64,000 nucleotides of DNA, taken from Turnera subulata (taxonomy: Eukaryota > Streptophyta > Magnoliopsida > Malpighiales > Passifloraceae). Under the pieces are notes generated by a model. It worked only from the letters and a program-made list of their open reading frames with translations. It made no database searches and was not told the origin of the DNA. Shown here in pieces: positions 1 through 12,047 of this stretch (position 1 is its first letter; every line of letters starts with the position of its first letter). Position numbers and translations under genes: made by a program. The stretch covers positions 183,259-247,258 of the forward strand of contig JAKUCV010007286.1 of assembly GCA_028386065.3 (NCBI GenBank), given 5' to 3'.

Positions 1-661
1 TGACCTGGGTTACTTGATAAGCATGTCTATGCTTGGCATGTCTATGCCTGGGATGTCTATCCCGTGATATATTTTTGGGATGTCTATCCCTGGGTTCGTA
101 TTTTTGGGATGTCGATCCCTGGATTTGGTCTGGCACCCGGAATGTGTTGATAACCAGGTTTGACCACTAGCTTATCCGTGACGGGGCCCGGTAAAGATAA
201 AATTGGTAATTGGTTTTTATTTGAGTCTTTTGGTTGGGCTGTTTAGCCTGTGTTCTTGGACTTGAGTAATTTTTAGTGTCCATATTGATCGTCTTTCCAT
301 TGTCGTGAGCACTTCGGACTCACCCCTCACCTGCGGGCTTTCATCCCGTAGGATGAGTTGTTTCATGTACAGGTTGGGTGCATTCCAGACAGGCTGCTGC
401 GTTTTCCCTTGGACGGGCTTGGATCCATAGTTTGCATTTATGCATACAGTGTATATGTGAGTCTTTATAAGTCTTCCGCTGTGCATGTTTTCGCTATTAT
501 TGGGCCATTGGGCCGGATATGTTATTTATGTTGTTTATTTTTTTGGGCCGTTGGGCCCGAGTTATTATTGTTCACACTGTATGCTTGGGCTTATTTGGTT
601 GGATTGTCACAGTTCCGGCTCGTGTTTACTGTGTACGGTAAATTCGGGTCGGGGCGTTTCA
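1..661 (+). repeat. Right part of a Gypsy LTR (Tekay-like family), cut by window start
   Basis: This is the 3' portion of an LTR of the same family as the element at 34200-46183. It shares the run of short tandem motifs 'gggatgtctatccc' (reverse copy near 42420-42490), the block 'gtgagcacttcggactcac' (also near 45867 and, reversed, near 40790 and 42200) and the family terminus ending 'ggggcgtttca' at 661. The first part lies before the window, so it cannot be told whether this is a solo LTR or the 3' LTR of a full element. Confidence 0.85.
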
Positions 662-2812
662 TAAGATATATATTAAGTCTTTAAAAAAAACAAAAAGATA
701 AATACTAAACAGATGAGATAGGTTTTTTCAGATCTAATACACTAAAAGAATAAACTGAAAACTTGTTAAGACACCAATTTTAAGGTGTAATATTTTTTTC
801 ACTGGTCTTTAAATCCACAAAGAAAGTAATTTTTTGGTAAATGTTGGGTGGCATTGATTCAGGCTGTTGGGTGCAACCCACCTGCATCGTGTCCATGATG
901 TTTTAAAGTTATGCGGATAATGCTACAAAATAACAAAATAAGACCTAAAATCTTCTTAACGATAAATAAAATTAAATTAAAGATATGATAAAAAAATTTT
1001 AAAAACAAATCTGTAGTAATTATTTTGTAATCCAGTATGCGCAGGAATGCGTAAAAACATAAATACATAAATATTAAATGGTTTACCGCTTTTTATCTCC
1101 TTTCATTGGAAGTTTAACCACTTTTAGGGATAATATTGTCCAAAAACAAACAAACGAGGCTAACATTGTCATTCAGCAAGAGGGTGGAGTGTAGATATAA
1201 GATTGTGGAGTGCAAATATCGCCACCCGGAAAGTTAATGCTAATCGGTTTAAATCATTTCTTTTTCTAAAAACATGTTTATGGTCTTATCAATCAAAATA
1301 TAAAATTGGTACCTTTGATGTCCTTAAAAAATAGACTAGCCCGGGATATCAGTGGAAAACTAAAAAAAAAAATCAAAATACAAAGCTGTTTTTTATGTGA
1401 CAAAACTGTTTTTTTTTTTTCGAAATTTCTATCAAGGGATTCATCTATCATAATTAAAATTAGGTGCGTAAGTCGGGCTGAATAATTCTGGCACGGGAAT
1501 GGAATAGAATGAGTTGTGTTTCTTTTAGTTTTTTCAAGAGAAAAGTGATTTAGACTTTTTATTAAACTTGCATACCTGCTAGTATACCATACGTTTGCTT
1601 GCAGAACTCCTAATTTGGAATCACCGACAAATTTTTCCTTTAGTTCTTTTAATGGGCCACAAATGAATGTGTGACAAACGGATCATTATCCAAAAGAAGC
1701 CTTTGGAATTTTATGCGAGAGGACCGTGGGCACAAATTAGGATGCTAAAATTATTGGAACAATGTTTGTGTAGGAATTCCAAAATTCTGTTCATTCTTAA
1801 ATTTTATTTTTCAATCTAGATGTTTGGGGGAGTACCTAGGACAACACTACTCTCTCCGGCTACATTAGTTAAATAGTTATGTTAAAAAAATCCCCACATC
1901 GGATACTCTTTGAAAAGTAAAATACTCTTAATTGTTATTCATTATATTTGCTGTCTCTACTATATACTTATCTAATTTTATTGTTTTTCCTCTAATTAAC
2001 CAATCAAGATCAATATTTTTCTTGATTTAAAAATTTACTCGGTCGCAGCATTTGCATAGACAATTCAACTAATTCAACCGTTTTTTTTTATTTTAATTTT
2101 TTTCCACACTCGCCTTCGACACATATTGGACTGAAATGGTCAAAATGGGACTGTGGAAGGAGTGCCCTCATGAATCGTCAAGTCAGATTTTGTTGCACAA
2201 GAATTTTAATGGTGTATGCATTTAAATTTAAGCATGCATACACACCTACGTTGTTTGGTTAGGAATAGGATTGTAAATATTTGAAGGTGCTAAATTTATA
2301 CCATCTCTCTAAAAGATCGGAAATACTCCCGCTAAACTGAGGTCTCAGATATTCGAATTTTTCGTCTATGCATAAATTTTTATCGGGAGACTCACCCTTT
2401 ATATTTAGGTGCTGAGACCTGAATTGAATCCAATCTAATCGGGACAGAACTCCTAATACGGATGAAAAAAAAAATGTCAATACTGAGAAAGCCCACCGTC
2501 ATCAAACTAAAGAAAAGAAAGAAAAGTCCCCTAATCTACAAGACAAAAATTAGCTATGCAACCATTACTGACAAAAATAGAAGCTGTGGAAACATCGTAC
2601 ATGCAAATCAAATTAAATGCAGTTTTTGACAGAGAGAATAGAGGGTTTAATTCCCTTTATCGTGCACTTTTTATGCTTTTTTATCGCCGCAGTCCAGTAT
2701 ATTGTATATTTCACTTTGGAGGTTGACTTGGACTATTTTTTTCTTTTGACAAGTGACAAAGTACTGAATAGATGAGATATTCTATTTTTTTTTTGTTATC
2801 CCGAATACAGAA
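662..2812. other. AT-rich intergenic DNA, nothing recognised
   Basis: No reading frame here has family resemblance or plausible exon structure. There are long poly-A and poly-T tracts and short palindromic stretches, for example around 2212-2245 ('tgtatgcat ... gcatgcatac'). I see no tRNA, no LTR ends and no clear target duplications. Confidence 0.6.
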
Positions 2813-2821
2813 TTTTGCCAT

Positions 2822-3070
2822 GGATTTTTCTATCTTGTGCTCTAGGAGCACATGATAAGCCACTAAATAACGAAATGAGTTTTCAAAATTAATCAATATC
2901 ATTTCCATTATGACTGAAATAATCTTTCATTGAATTAATTACATAATACAATCATTGTTTATGGAAAGGTTATTTCAATCATTAGGAAAATGATACTCAT
3001 TAATTATGAGAATTCATTTCCTTATTTAGTGACTTATCATGTGCCCCTAGGGCACAAAATAGAAAAACCC
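2822..3070. mobile_element. Mutator-type MITE, 249 bp, with 9-bp target duplication
   Basis: The two ends are long inverted repeats. The left end starts GGATTTTTCTAT and the right end, read in reverse, starts GGGTTTTTCTAT. Both continue with a 'GTGC(T/C)CTAGG(A/G)GCAC' palindrome and 'ATGATAAG(C/T)CACTAAATAA' for about 50 bp. It is flanked by a perfect 9-bp direct repeat, TTTTGCCAT, at 2813-2821 and 3071-3079. Nine-bp duplications and long terminal inverted repeats are typical of MULEs. The core is AT-rich and non-coding, so this is a non-autonomous copy mobilised in trans. Confidence 0.88.
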
Positions 3071-3079
3071 TTTTGCCAT

Positions 3080-5580
3080 TATAACTAATCTGGATCCAAC
3101 CCCATTCCGAGACTTATTTAAGTGGGACCAAGTGATTTATTATTTGGACTAATTTTGCATAGTGTATTCTAAAGTTAAAAAATTCATTATCCCTGATAAA
3201 TTGGACTGGGTGTAGGCAAAATTCTAGCCATGGGAAAAAACAGAAGAATGAAAGACACCTGCTAAAATTCAGCTCTTATTGTAACAAGTTAAAATTCCTT
3301 TTCCACTGAAAAAGCAAGTGATAATTTCTGAATTTGCAAAATCTGCAAAAGTGAAAATATGATTGTAGATAGTAACAGCTCCATAGGGTGTATTCTGAAG
3401 ATCAATGGTTGGCGATTAGGAAAAATTGTGAGATCCAGAATTAGTGTGGGATTATGCGACTCGTTTTCTTTTTTTTTTTTTTTGAGGAAACGTTTTCTTA
3501 TTTATTAAGTATTAGGATTAAGCTTTTTGATTGGCATATACATCATCATCAAATGAACCACCCATTCAAAACAAATCTGTCCAGTCAAATTCAAAATAAA
3601 AAGAAAGGAAAAGAGAGAGAGAAAAAAAAAGAAGAGCGAGAGAGATAGGAACCTGAAAATGTGACGTACGCGCTTCCGTCACCAATTGCATCACTTATCA
3701 AGTAGTTGCTCTGTGTTAGCTAACATCTGCCATTAATTTAATCTTGTACGTAATTGCTTCTCATTAACACCACCAATGGTTGTGTGAGAAACAAACACAA
3801 CACAACCAATGGTTAACCACTAATGACGAATTGACCATATTCTAAAACATAAAGAGACAATATGCACATGATAATTAATACCCCGGAAGGCTGGAAGCTT
3901 CTGCTGTTGTTGTGTGACCATTTCTCAGGTTAGCCACATAGTAAAAACATTGGAGGAGAACTGGGTGGGGGAGTGCAGGCAGTTTCCCCAAATGGTCCAC
4001 GCAGGTGTACCCCGAGCTTCGTTTGTCAACGTCAAAACTTAGGGTTACTTTAGTCTTTTCAGGGAAAGCAGGATTTGTGGAATGTTGTTGTGTCAAAGGG
4101 CCTGGCCCATATCCATATTCAAAGTCAGACCAAACCTGTAACAACAGTGTGGTGTGGTTGTGGGGTGGACTGGGGGCATCAGAATCGAAAATGCCCTCCA
4201 TCTTCCAAGTTTTTACACAGTTACTATATTAACATATGCCATCTATCCCCACCTTGTGTCCTTTTCTGCCCTTCTTATTTTATTTATACCCGGCCTGACG
4301 GGTTTGTATCGTTGACCCGCAAAAAGGGCTAGTTTTTTTAACAGGACAAGTCAATTAGCCAATTAGTAGTAGGTGTGGATTATTAGTCCACTGATGGTTA
4401 CTATCAAGTAATTCAATAAAGTGTTTGCTATAATTTTACAACAGTTTAAGACTTACAACTAAAACTCAGGCCGTAAACATTTCCTTTTTTGTTGTTAATA
4501 TTTTGAAGGACTTTTTAAAGTTTTCCAAAAAAGGAAAGAAAATATTAAATTCTTACAATTAATTAATACTACGTTAAAAACTAATTTTAGTATTTAAATT
4601 AACCTGTTCGTTTTAGAAAGTAATTTATTTGAATTAATCACTGTACAACATTTACGTCCTATATTGATATAAATATGATTTATACCAATTAAACAAGATA
4701 GAGAATCGCTACCCATCCATGAGGGATTTATACCTAAATTTTTTATTTTTTAAAGTAAAAAAATTGTTCACTTGTTAGAACTACTAATTGTTCCGAAAAG
4801 AAAAATATTCACAACGTGATCCTATAATCCTTTGGCTATATATTGATAGATTTATTTCTCTCCGAAAAACGTGATTTTGCCACTATATTTTGGTCAAACG
4901 ATTTTGCCACTATATTCAGTTTGACTGCTGTAATCGTAAATATTTATCCATTTAATTGGATATGATTAACTTTTAATACAAATCTACTACATTACAAATA
5001 TAGCAAAATTAATACAAAAAAATATTTCTTAAAATAAAAAGGTCAGTTTAGTCATTAACCAGAATTTTTAATATGGTAATAGTTAGTTGTAAGAATTTGA
5101 GATTTTCACACCTTACCGTAGCCCTTAAAATACAAAATAGAAAACCTCTATTTTAAAAATCTTTAAAATAATGGAAACTAACTTATATATGATATATGTG
5201 TTTTTCACAGTCATACATTTATTTATCATTGCAAAGAAAGAAGGAAATAAAGAAGAAACAAAAAAACGCAACTTCCACTAAATTCGCTGTATTTATCACG
5301 ATTGCCTATGCTGGAGCCCTGGACCCTGACGTTTCAGAATTTCAGAGATCGATCCGTATAATTAAGAAATTAATAAAGCTGTTAAGTGTCATCCTATACT
5401 TGAGAAAGTCGAAAAGACAAAAACCCGAAAAAGAGAGAGGAGGGTTACAGGAAACCGGACATTAAACCCAAAACACCAAACCAGAAAATAAAATTGAAAT
5501 CCCCAAATTACGCCTGTTCAAACAAACACAGGCAATTCCGTAAATAAGGCAATAAACAGCTCCACTCTCCACACTCTCTC
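3080..5580. other. Intergenic DNA upstream of the peptidase gene
   Basis: No gene is supported. A T15-like run at 3471-3483 followed by 'gaggaaac' and an AT-rich stretch resembles the reversed poly(A) tail of a small LINE or SINE, but I could not find a target duplication. The 3880-4260 stretch is less AT-rich than its surroundings and open in several frames, but none resembles a known protein. The rest is AT-rich and featureless. Confidence 0.5.
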
Positions 5581-5998
5581 ACTGCCCTTCCTCAGCCGCC
5601 GCGTTCCTAATAAAACTCAAACTCTCCCATTCCTCTGGCGCTTTCTTCTCAATTACTCATCCGAGTCCAAAATCGCCGCCGCCCACAACCTCCTCTCCTC
5701 CTCCCTCCCTCCCTCCCTCCTGAGCCCCTCTCTCCCAAAGCTCAGGACCCTTTCCTTTCCGTCTTCTCCGCATAACTTGAAACCCTAATTTCGCTCCACC
5801 GATCCACATTAGGCGTCCGATTTTGACACCACCGGCGTAGGCCCCACACCCTCAATTCATCGATCCCGTCTCGCGTTCACCGTCTGTTTCCTCCAAAATG
5901 TTATCATTTACCTTCTAGGGCGTCCTAGACCTGTCCCCTTTCTCTTACCCCAGGAAACTATTTTTCACATCTTCTTCCTGTTCATCAAAATCCTCGAC
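5581..5998 (+). promoter_or_regulatory. Presumed promoter and CT-rich 5' leader of the peptidase gene
   Basis: This stretch is strongly C/T-rich on the plus strand, with repeated 'ctccctccct' and 'cctcctctcc' (about 5690-5720), and runs into the ATG at 5999. Pyrimidine-rich leaders are common in plant housekeeping genes. No clear TATA box is visible. The exact transcription start cannot be placed from sequence alone. Confidence 0.45.
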
Positions 5999-8115
5999 AT
6001 GGCGATTCGTGCGACCGTCACCTACTCCGGCTATGTTGCCTCCAACCTCTCCTCCCGCCCCGCCTCCCGCCCAATCCAAGACTGCCTCTCCCGGTTCCGG
6101 ATCTTCTCCTCCCCGACCACCACCCCGACCCAATCCCCCGACCCCAACCCTAACCGATCACACTCGTCCTCCTCCACCACGTCGCTGTACAGCACCATCG
6201 CGGCTGAATTCTTAGGCGACAGCTGTAAGACACCCCTCGCTGCCGGTTTGTTGACCCTGCTCAAGTCAACGACTGGTGTTTCCGTCTCCTCCTCCGCCTC
6301 CTCCTGTTATGCCATGGGCGGTTGTGGTATCGCACCCTTCAAACCCGCCTCGATCCTCCCTATGCTTCAAGCATCGAGGTGGCTGCCGTGTAGCGCGCAG
6401 CTCCTCGGCCATACGAGCAGCGACGTGGACAGAGGAGGGACTGCTGCTCGCGTGGAGAAGAATATGAGTGAGGTAAAGAAAAGTGTTAGCGAGATTAAGA
6501 GTAATGTTAGCGAGATTAAGAGTAATATTGGTGGTTCTGTGAGAGTGAATTTGGAGTTCGATAAGAGTGGGGGCTGGTTGTCGAAGATGTTCAATTCTTG
6601 TTCGGAGGATGTCAAGGCTGTGTTCACCGCTGCCACTGTTAGTTTGTTGTTCAGGTCAACTTTGGCGGAGCCTAGGTCGATACCCTCCACTTCTATGTAC
6701 CCTACTCTTGATGTGGGAGACCGCGTTTTAGCGGAGAAGGTCAATTTCTTATGCTACTCTTGCATTTTCTTGTGTGTCTCTGTGTTTGTGTTTGGTTCAT
6801 GGTATCATTTTTTTTTAATCATGTATGTGATTGCTAGATGGGGAATGTTTACAAATTTGTGCGTTGTTTGCATATTACTGTTAAAAAATGGTTACATGTC
6901 ATAGTACTGTTCTGTGATGCTAATTGGTTGGGAAGCTCTCTTTTCTTTTTCCGTGTTGGAATGGGTGCTCTGGTGTATTGACTTCACTTTTGTTTTGCTT
7001 GTTTTGATCCATTAGGTCTCCTACTTCTTCAGGCAGCCTGAGGTGTCAGATATTGTGATATTCAAGGCGCCTCCAATCTTGCAGGTATGGTGTAGAATGG
7101 AATTTGGAATTTGTAGGTGATTGTTTTAAGGCGCATTTGATTTCTGGTTCCTTACACTTGTGGTTTATGTTGGATATTCAGGAAATTGGCTTCAGTTCTG
7201 GGGATGTGTTCATCAAAAGAATTGTGGCAAAGGCTGGAGATTGTGTTGAAGTAAGCTTTTATATTTCAAAAGGTGTTTGCTCGTTTTGTTCTTTTTCCAA
7301 CCGATAACTTTTGTCCTATCATTTCCTTTGTGTTTTCGTTTTACGTCTCTGACTTGAATGAGTCTTTTTACTGTAACTTCTAGTATTTAAATGGGTTTCT
7401 GGTGTTGTAGGTTCGTGATGGGAAGTTATACGTGAATGGTGTTGTCCGAAATGAAGAATTCGTTCTGGAGCCACTTGCTTATGAGATGGAACCAGTGGTA
7501 ATCCCTTGCTCTTCGCTTGTTATTTTTGATACTGTATTCTTATTGATTATGATCAATTGCTTCCTTTTTGCTTGTATTTTTTTCTTCATTAGTCGATGAT
7601 TAGCTGATGATGTAATGTTGTGGTGGTTGCAGCTTGTGCCTGAAGGTTATGTGTTTGTGATGGGAGACAATCGCAACAACAGTTTTGACTCTCATAACTG
7701 GTAATTTGACAGTCACTGTTTGGCTGTTTTTTTGAGGACAGATTAGGTTTATCGGGAAAGAAAAAATTTGTTGATACTGTTTACATTGCATATTAAATCA
7801 TTTTTATGGATAACTGGATAATAATGAACAACATAAAGGAACCTGTAAATGGTGGCTACTAATGGTTCCACTACTTTATTTTCGGAGTGTGGATTCAAAA
7901 TAGGAAGCTGAAAATGGTGATTGCCATTGTTTTATTGCTTGCTTGTTTTTGAAATGCGAATTCTAACCATGTCATTCGTAATTTTATGCAGGGGCCCTCT
8001 CCCTATCAAAAACATTGTTGGTAGGTCAGTGTTTCGCTATTGGCCGCCCTCCAAAGTATGTAACATGATGCTTGATCCTCCACAGGAGTCAAAGAACACT
8101 GCAGCAGTCTCTTGA
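5999..8115 (+). CDS. TPP: Chloroplast thylakoidal processing peptidase (type I signal peptidase)
   Basis: This enzyme removes thylakoid-transfer signals from proteins reaching the lumen. Six exons join in frame: 5999-6739, 7016-7084, 7182-7250, 7411-7497, 7633-7700 and 7992-8115, with GT-AG introns, giving 385 residues. The first ~60 residues are rich in Ser, Pro and Arg, like a plastid transit peptide. One hydrophobic segment at about 207-222 fits the single membrane anchor. Next come the S26-family boxes: 'IPSTSMYPTL' with catalytic Ser at about 232, 'DVFIKRIVAKAGD' with catalytic Lys at about 282, and 'GDNRNNSFDSHNWGPL' near the C terminus. All key residues are present. A short internal repeat, (V/I)SEIKSN, occurs near residues 160-180. 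Length and motifs match Arabidopsis TPP/PLSP2 rather than the shorter PLSP1, but I cannot separate the two TPP paralogues. A truncated copy of exons 5-6 lies at 21041-21519. Confidence 0.93.
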
Positions 8116-9041
8116 CACAGCTCCTCTTCTCGCTGTGGCAGGGGCTCAGTTAACTTCTTTTGCTCTAAGACAGTGATCTGATAATTATTCACTCTTTTGG
8201 CTCATGATTGAGCAATTGTAAATGTCTTCACTTTCCAGCATGGCCTTGGTTATCTTGAATGTTTCTGATGGATAATCTCATACATCAGCTTACTTTTTCT
8301 TGATGGCCCTACTTCGGCTGCTGATGCATTCTTTCTTGTAAGTCCTCGCGTATTCTCACAAACTTGTAGACAAAGAAGTGGGGGAGAAAGGAAAATGCAA
8401 GGCCCTCCCGGTTCTTGCTTGGTGTCATTCTGGATGTTCTCACTCTTTGGAAATTAAGATGTCCTTAAAACCCTTGATTTAGGTATGGAGTTATTTGGAT
8501 TGGCAATGGCTTGTGTCAAACTTTGGTGGCTGGTCTCTTCAGTACGTGGATTGGCATTACTGCTGTTGTTGGAGGATTATGGTAGCTCTGGGGGCTTTTT
8601 TCATTTGGTGGTGCCGTTCCATTAGAAGTAATTGCGGGGAGAGAAATTGAAGAGATCCTTGTTTTCGTTGATCTGGGAGGCCATAAGCCAAGCCCTCTAC
8701 ATCCTGTTTTTAAGAAGTTAGCCATCACGGATGATGTAATTTGTTTGGTGAATAAAGTTTGTGCCTTATTTTACTGCGTAGAAGTCTTTGATTTGTTCTC
8801 TATATTGGTTAATTGGTTCCTTTTGTATTTTTGGGCGTTCGTTTTGGTTTGTTTCCTGGCGCTTGTGCTTAATCATCAAAGTTGCCAATGCATTGGGAAG
8901 TCATTTGAATACTTTTCTAAGCATTTTGATTCCTTTAGATTAACCCACATTTACAAAGTCTATATTTACCGATGAGTCCCTTTGCTCACTACCTCTTAGT
9001 GAAACGTTCATATACAACCACATAACTATTTGAGGCGAAAT
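8116..9041 (+). other. 3' flank of the peptidase gene, duplicated at 21520-22060
   Basis: The sequence after the stop contains the 3' UTR and flank. Blocks such as 'gtaagtcctc', 'ttcttgcttggt' and 'tatggagttatttggatt' recur in the same order at about 21729-21910. The later block 'ttgttctctatattggttaatt' (near 8793) recurs near 21959. The 8528-8740 part has no counterpart in the second copy. No other gene is seen. Near 8948-9040 a degenerate ~110-bp sequence resembles the first part of the 289-bp repeat that follows. Confidence 0.7.
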
Positions 9042-9330
9042 AAAGGCGAGGCGCACCATACTAATCTACATTTACAAAGGTCAATATTAACCCACAAGTA
9101 CCATGGCTCATTACCTCCCTATTAATATGTGACTACATCACTATGTGAAGAAAACTAAGGATGCACCAGGAATTAAACATGTGTAAATAAGGTGCCGAAG
9201 CATTATTCACCAAGCCACCACTGCATATAACAAATTGTTAAAATTCTTTTTTTTAGAATCAAATTAAATTTCATTTCAAAAAACTGGGTTAGGGTTGACT
9301 CTGACAAAGAAATTTACAATACAAAATATA
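9042..9330. repeat. Left copy of a 289-bp direct repeat flanking a LINE
   Basis: This 289-bp block starts 'aaaggcgaggcgcacc' and ends 'acaaaatata'. It recurs at 11759-12047 with only a handful of substitutions. The two copies lie immediately outside the plus-strand LINE. The block includes the 3' end of an older minus-strand LINE (reversed poly(A) near 9247-9255), plus flanking DNA that also resembles 25284-25340 ('attattcaccaagccaccac'). Confidence 0.85.
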
Positions 9331-11758
9331 AGAACTCTCTCAAATAAAAACTCTGTCTGCTACAGTACCACAGAAGAAAATAGAAACCATTTACCGATCA
9401 CGATCGGGTCTTCTCCGGCGAGACCAAGTATGGCATGAGGAGGTAGATCCCTCCCCGTGTGAAGCCCCGCGACCGGACCTCTCCAGCAAGCTTGAACAGC
9501 AAATACCCAACATCAGCCGACCGAGCTTGAAGACGACCAGACCCCCACGCGCCGCGCCTTCGGCGCGCGTGCTGCCCCTATCACCAACACCCCGGTTGCC
9601 GCGGACATGGGCGTGCCACCGGAGGGACTCGAGTCCGATGTCGACTCTGACTGCAGCACTCACCGCCACCAGCTCCCCCACAACAAGCCCGTCCAACGTC
9701 GGCGTTCCCGATCGCGAGACCGTGGAGCTGCTCCCCCCACCACCGGCGACCGACGACAACCGTTGCCTTCTTCTCCTCTTCCTCGGGTGGCGATGCAACA
9801 GCCTACCCCCCTCATGGTGGTACCCAGCTCCCACATCGCCTCCACCGTGCCGATAGGCGAGAACACTGGAAGAAGTGGTGGCGCCACCTCCTCTCTCGGA
9901 GACGTCCACAATAGACATCACCAGCACAAAGCCTTGGACGGGTTCTACACCAGGCATGCAATCAGCACCGGTCGACATCCCCGTGCACCCACTGTCGCAT
10001 CATGGATCCTCCATACCGGATGTGACGATGAGCGAAGCCATCCCGAGCTATCGAGACTCGCTATTTGCTGGGTCTAACCCGCTTTATCAATCCGACCCCT
10101 GGGAACTTGAGGGTGAAGTTGAGTACGAAGAAGGAGACTTGATGATGACCGACATCGATGGAGTCGATAACTTGGTTTATCTGATCCTTTTAAAGCCCGG
10201 CTGAACAAACAATGGGAAAATGCGGTAGTGATCAAGTTGTTTGGGCGCTATATCGGGTTCAAAGCTCTGCATGCACAATTACAGCTCATTTGGAAGCCAA
10301 CCGGACCCTTCAAGATCATCGATCTTGAAAATAATTTCTATTTGGTGCGATTCTGGGCATCAGAGGATTATATCCATGCCTTGACTGACGGACCATGGAG
10401 CATCTATGGCAGTGTCCTTAGTGTGCAACCCTGGTCTCTGACCTTCCGTGCATCCACCGGGACAATCGACTCCATAGTGGCGTGGATCCAATTTCTTGAC
10501 TTTCCAACCAATCGATACCATTCCAGAATACTTCGTCAACTGGGAAACATGGTGGGCAAAACAATTAAGCTTGACGGTAACACTTCTAATCCTAGTCGAG
10601 CCAAATTTGCTAGAGTTGCTGTATGCCTTGATTTAACACAACCCCTGAAGGGGGAAGTATATATGGATGGCGAACCTATAAAGGTCGGTTATGAGGGCTT
10701 GCCCGATATTTGTTATGTATGTGGGAAACCAGGTCACAGCATCTTAGTTTGTCCGGAAGCTGCCCATGGCCGGAACACTACTACCGGCACGTCTGGAGCA
10801 ATTTCTATGGATTCTGAAGGAACGACAGCCAAAATACACAATGGGAGGGGAGCTTGGATGAACGTACCGAAGTGTTCTCGATGCCCATCCCAGAGGCAAT
10901 CGGTCCCAGAAATGCCCCCGCCACAATCTAACATCAGCCGCCTACAAAACCGGTTCTACATCCTCAGCAGATCTCCCTAGGAGGATCCCGGGCTGACCCG
11001 TCGACCTGACCCTGTTGCATCTTCCCGCACCTTAGAGACAGTGCCCGAGGCCTTGCCACTTGACACAAGCACTGTCACCCCACCCTCACATCCTACAACT
11101 GCCATTGAGAGCCAAATTCCATCCGGTCCACCCCCCGCACTACCCACTCTCCAAGATTTCATCTGGGACGGGCCTGTTAGGAAGTCATCTGGCAAACAGA
11201 CGGCGAGACTCCAAAAGCAATCCACCAAGAAAACCCAACCCTTAAAAATTCCAAAACTTGCAGCTAGAGATAACCCTCGACGACAGACTCTCAAAGACGT
11301 ATCTAATGTCCCAACCAGTCCCCATACCTTTGATCCCCAGGGGCCGGCCCCTCTCGCCCCCCGCCCTCCACCAATTATCCTATCATCTCCTCCAATTTCA
11401 ACCCATCTACTCACGCTCATCCCCATCGATCCCAGAATCACACGGCAGTAGTGCTCTCAGAAGACTGCCATCGAATGATCATCTCGCCCGATGTCCTCAC
11501 GGCTGGGTCGGGAAGGGCACGACATGTGGATATCCCTCCATGAGTCGAGAGTCTCATACCAACTTTGTTTAGTAATTATCTTGTTGTTTTACTGGTTCCC
11601 TAGTTATCGATTTTTCGAGTTGTTATCATTCACTGTCTTCCATGTCGTTGTACTAGTCCAATGCTTGTACTAATTAGGAGTCGATTTGACTACCGACTCC
11701 TAAACATGTCATCAGCTCAAGTATATTTTTTTAATATACCTCCCGGTTTTAAACCAAA
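9331..11758 (+). mobile_element. Plus-strand LINE remnant carrying ORF1 only
   Basis: This non-LTR retrotransposon is about 2.43 kb. It has a GC-rich 5' region and an ORF1-type gene (9875-10980). Its AT-rich tail ends 'cctcccggttttaaaccaaaaa' next to the right-hand direct repeat. No endonuclease, reverse transcriptase or RNase H region is present between the ORF1 end (about 11440) and the tail, so it is internally deleted and could only have moved in trans. It is bounded by the 289-bp direct repeats. Confidence 0.75.
9875..10980 (+). pseudogene. LINE ORF1-like protein with zinc knuckle (broken)
   Basis: The clearest part is the frame at 10228-10980. It has a region like the plant retroelement domain DUF4283 ('FKIIDLENNFYLVRFWASED', 'DGPWSIYGSVLSVQPW') followed by a C-x2-C-x4-H-x4-C zinc knuckle, 'CYVCGKPGHSILVC', near residues 162-175. 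This layout is typical of ORF1 of plant L1-like LINEs, an RNA-binding protein that coats the element's transcript. The upstream part (9875-10204) lies in a different frame and ends in a stop just before, so a frameshift splits the gene. A proline-rich tail (11041-11450) is in yet another frame. Confidence 0.75.
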
Positions 11759-12047
11759 AAAGGCGAGGCGCACCATACTAATCTACATTTACAAAAGTCA
11801 ATATTAACCCACAAGTACCATGGCTCATTACCTCCCTATTAGTATGTGACTACATCACTATTTGAAGAAAACTAAGGATGCACCAGGAATTAAACATGTG
11901 TAAATAAGGTGCCGAAGCATTATTCACCAAGCCACCACTGCATATAACAAATTGTTAAAATTCTTTTTTTTAGAATCAAATTAAATTTCATTTCAAAAAA
12001 CTGGGTTAGGGTTGACTCTGACAAAGAAATTTACAACACAAAATATA
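11759..12047. repeat. Right copy of the 289-bp direct repeat
   Basis: Same length and nearly the same sequence as 9042-9330. Differences seen include 'acaaaagtc' for 'acaaaggtc', 'attagtatg' for 'attaatatg', 'ctatttgaag' for 'ctatgtgaag' and 'acaacac' for 'acaatac'. It contains the 3' terminus and reversed poly(A) of the minus-strand LINE that continues to the right. Confidence 0.85.

Noticed and set aside
3875..4332. Frames on both strands at about 3.9-4.3 kb
   Set aside because: Several overlapping frames, no recognisable motif, no splice partners; could be part of a non-coding transcript but nothing supports it.
9391..9978. 195-residue minus-strand frame opposite the LINE 5' region
   Set aside because: GC-rich shadow of the LINE leader and ORF1 start; no family resemblance.
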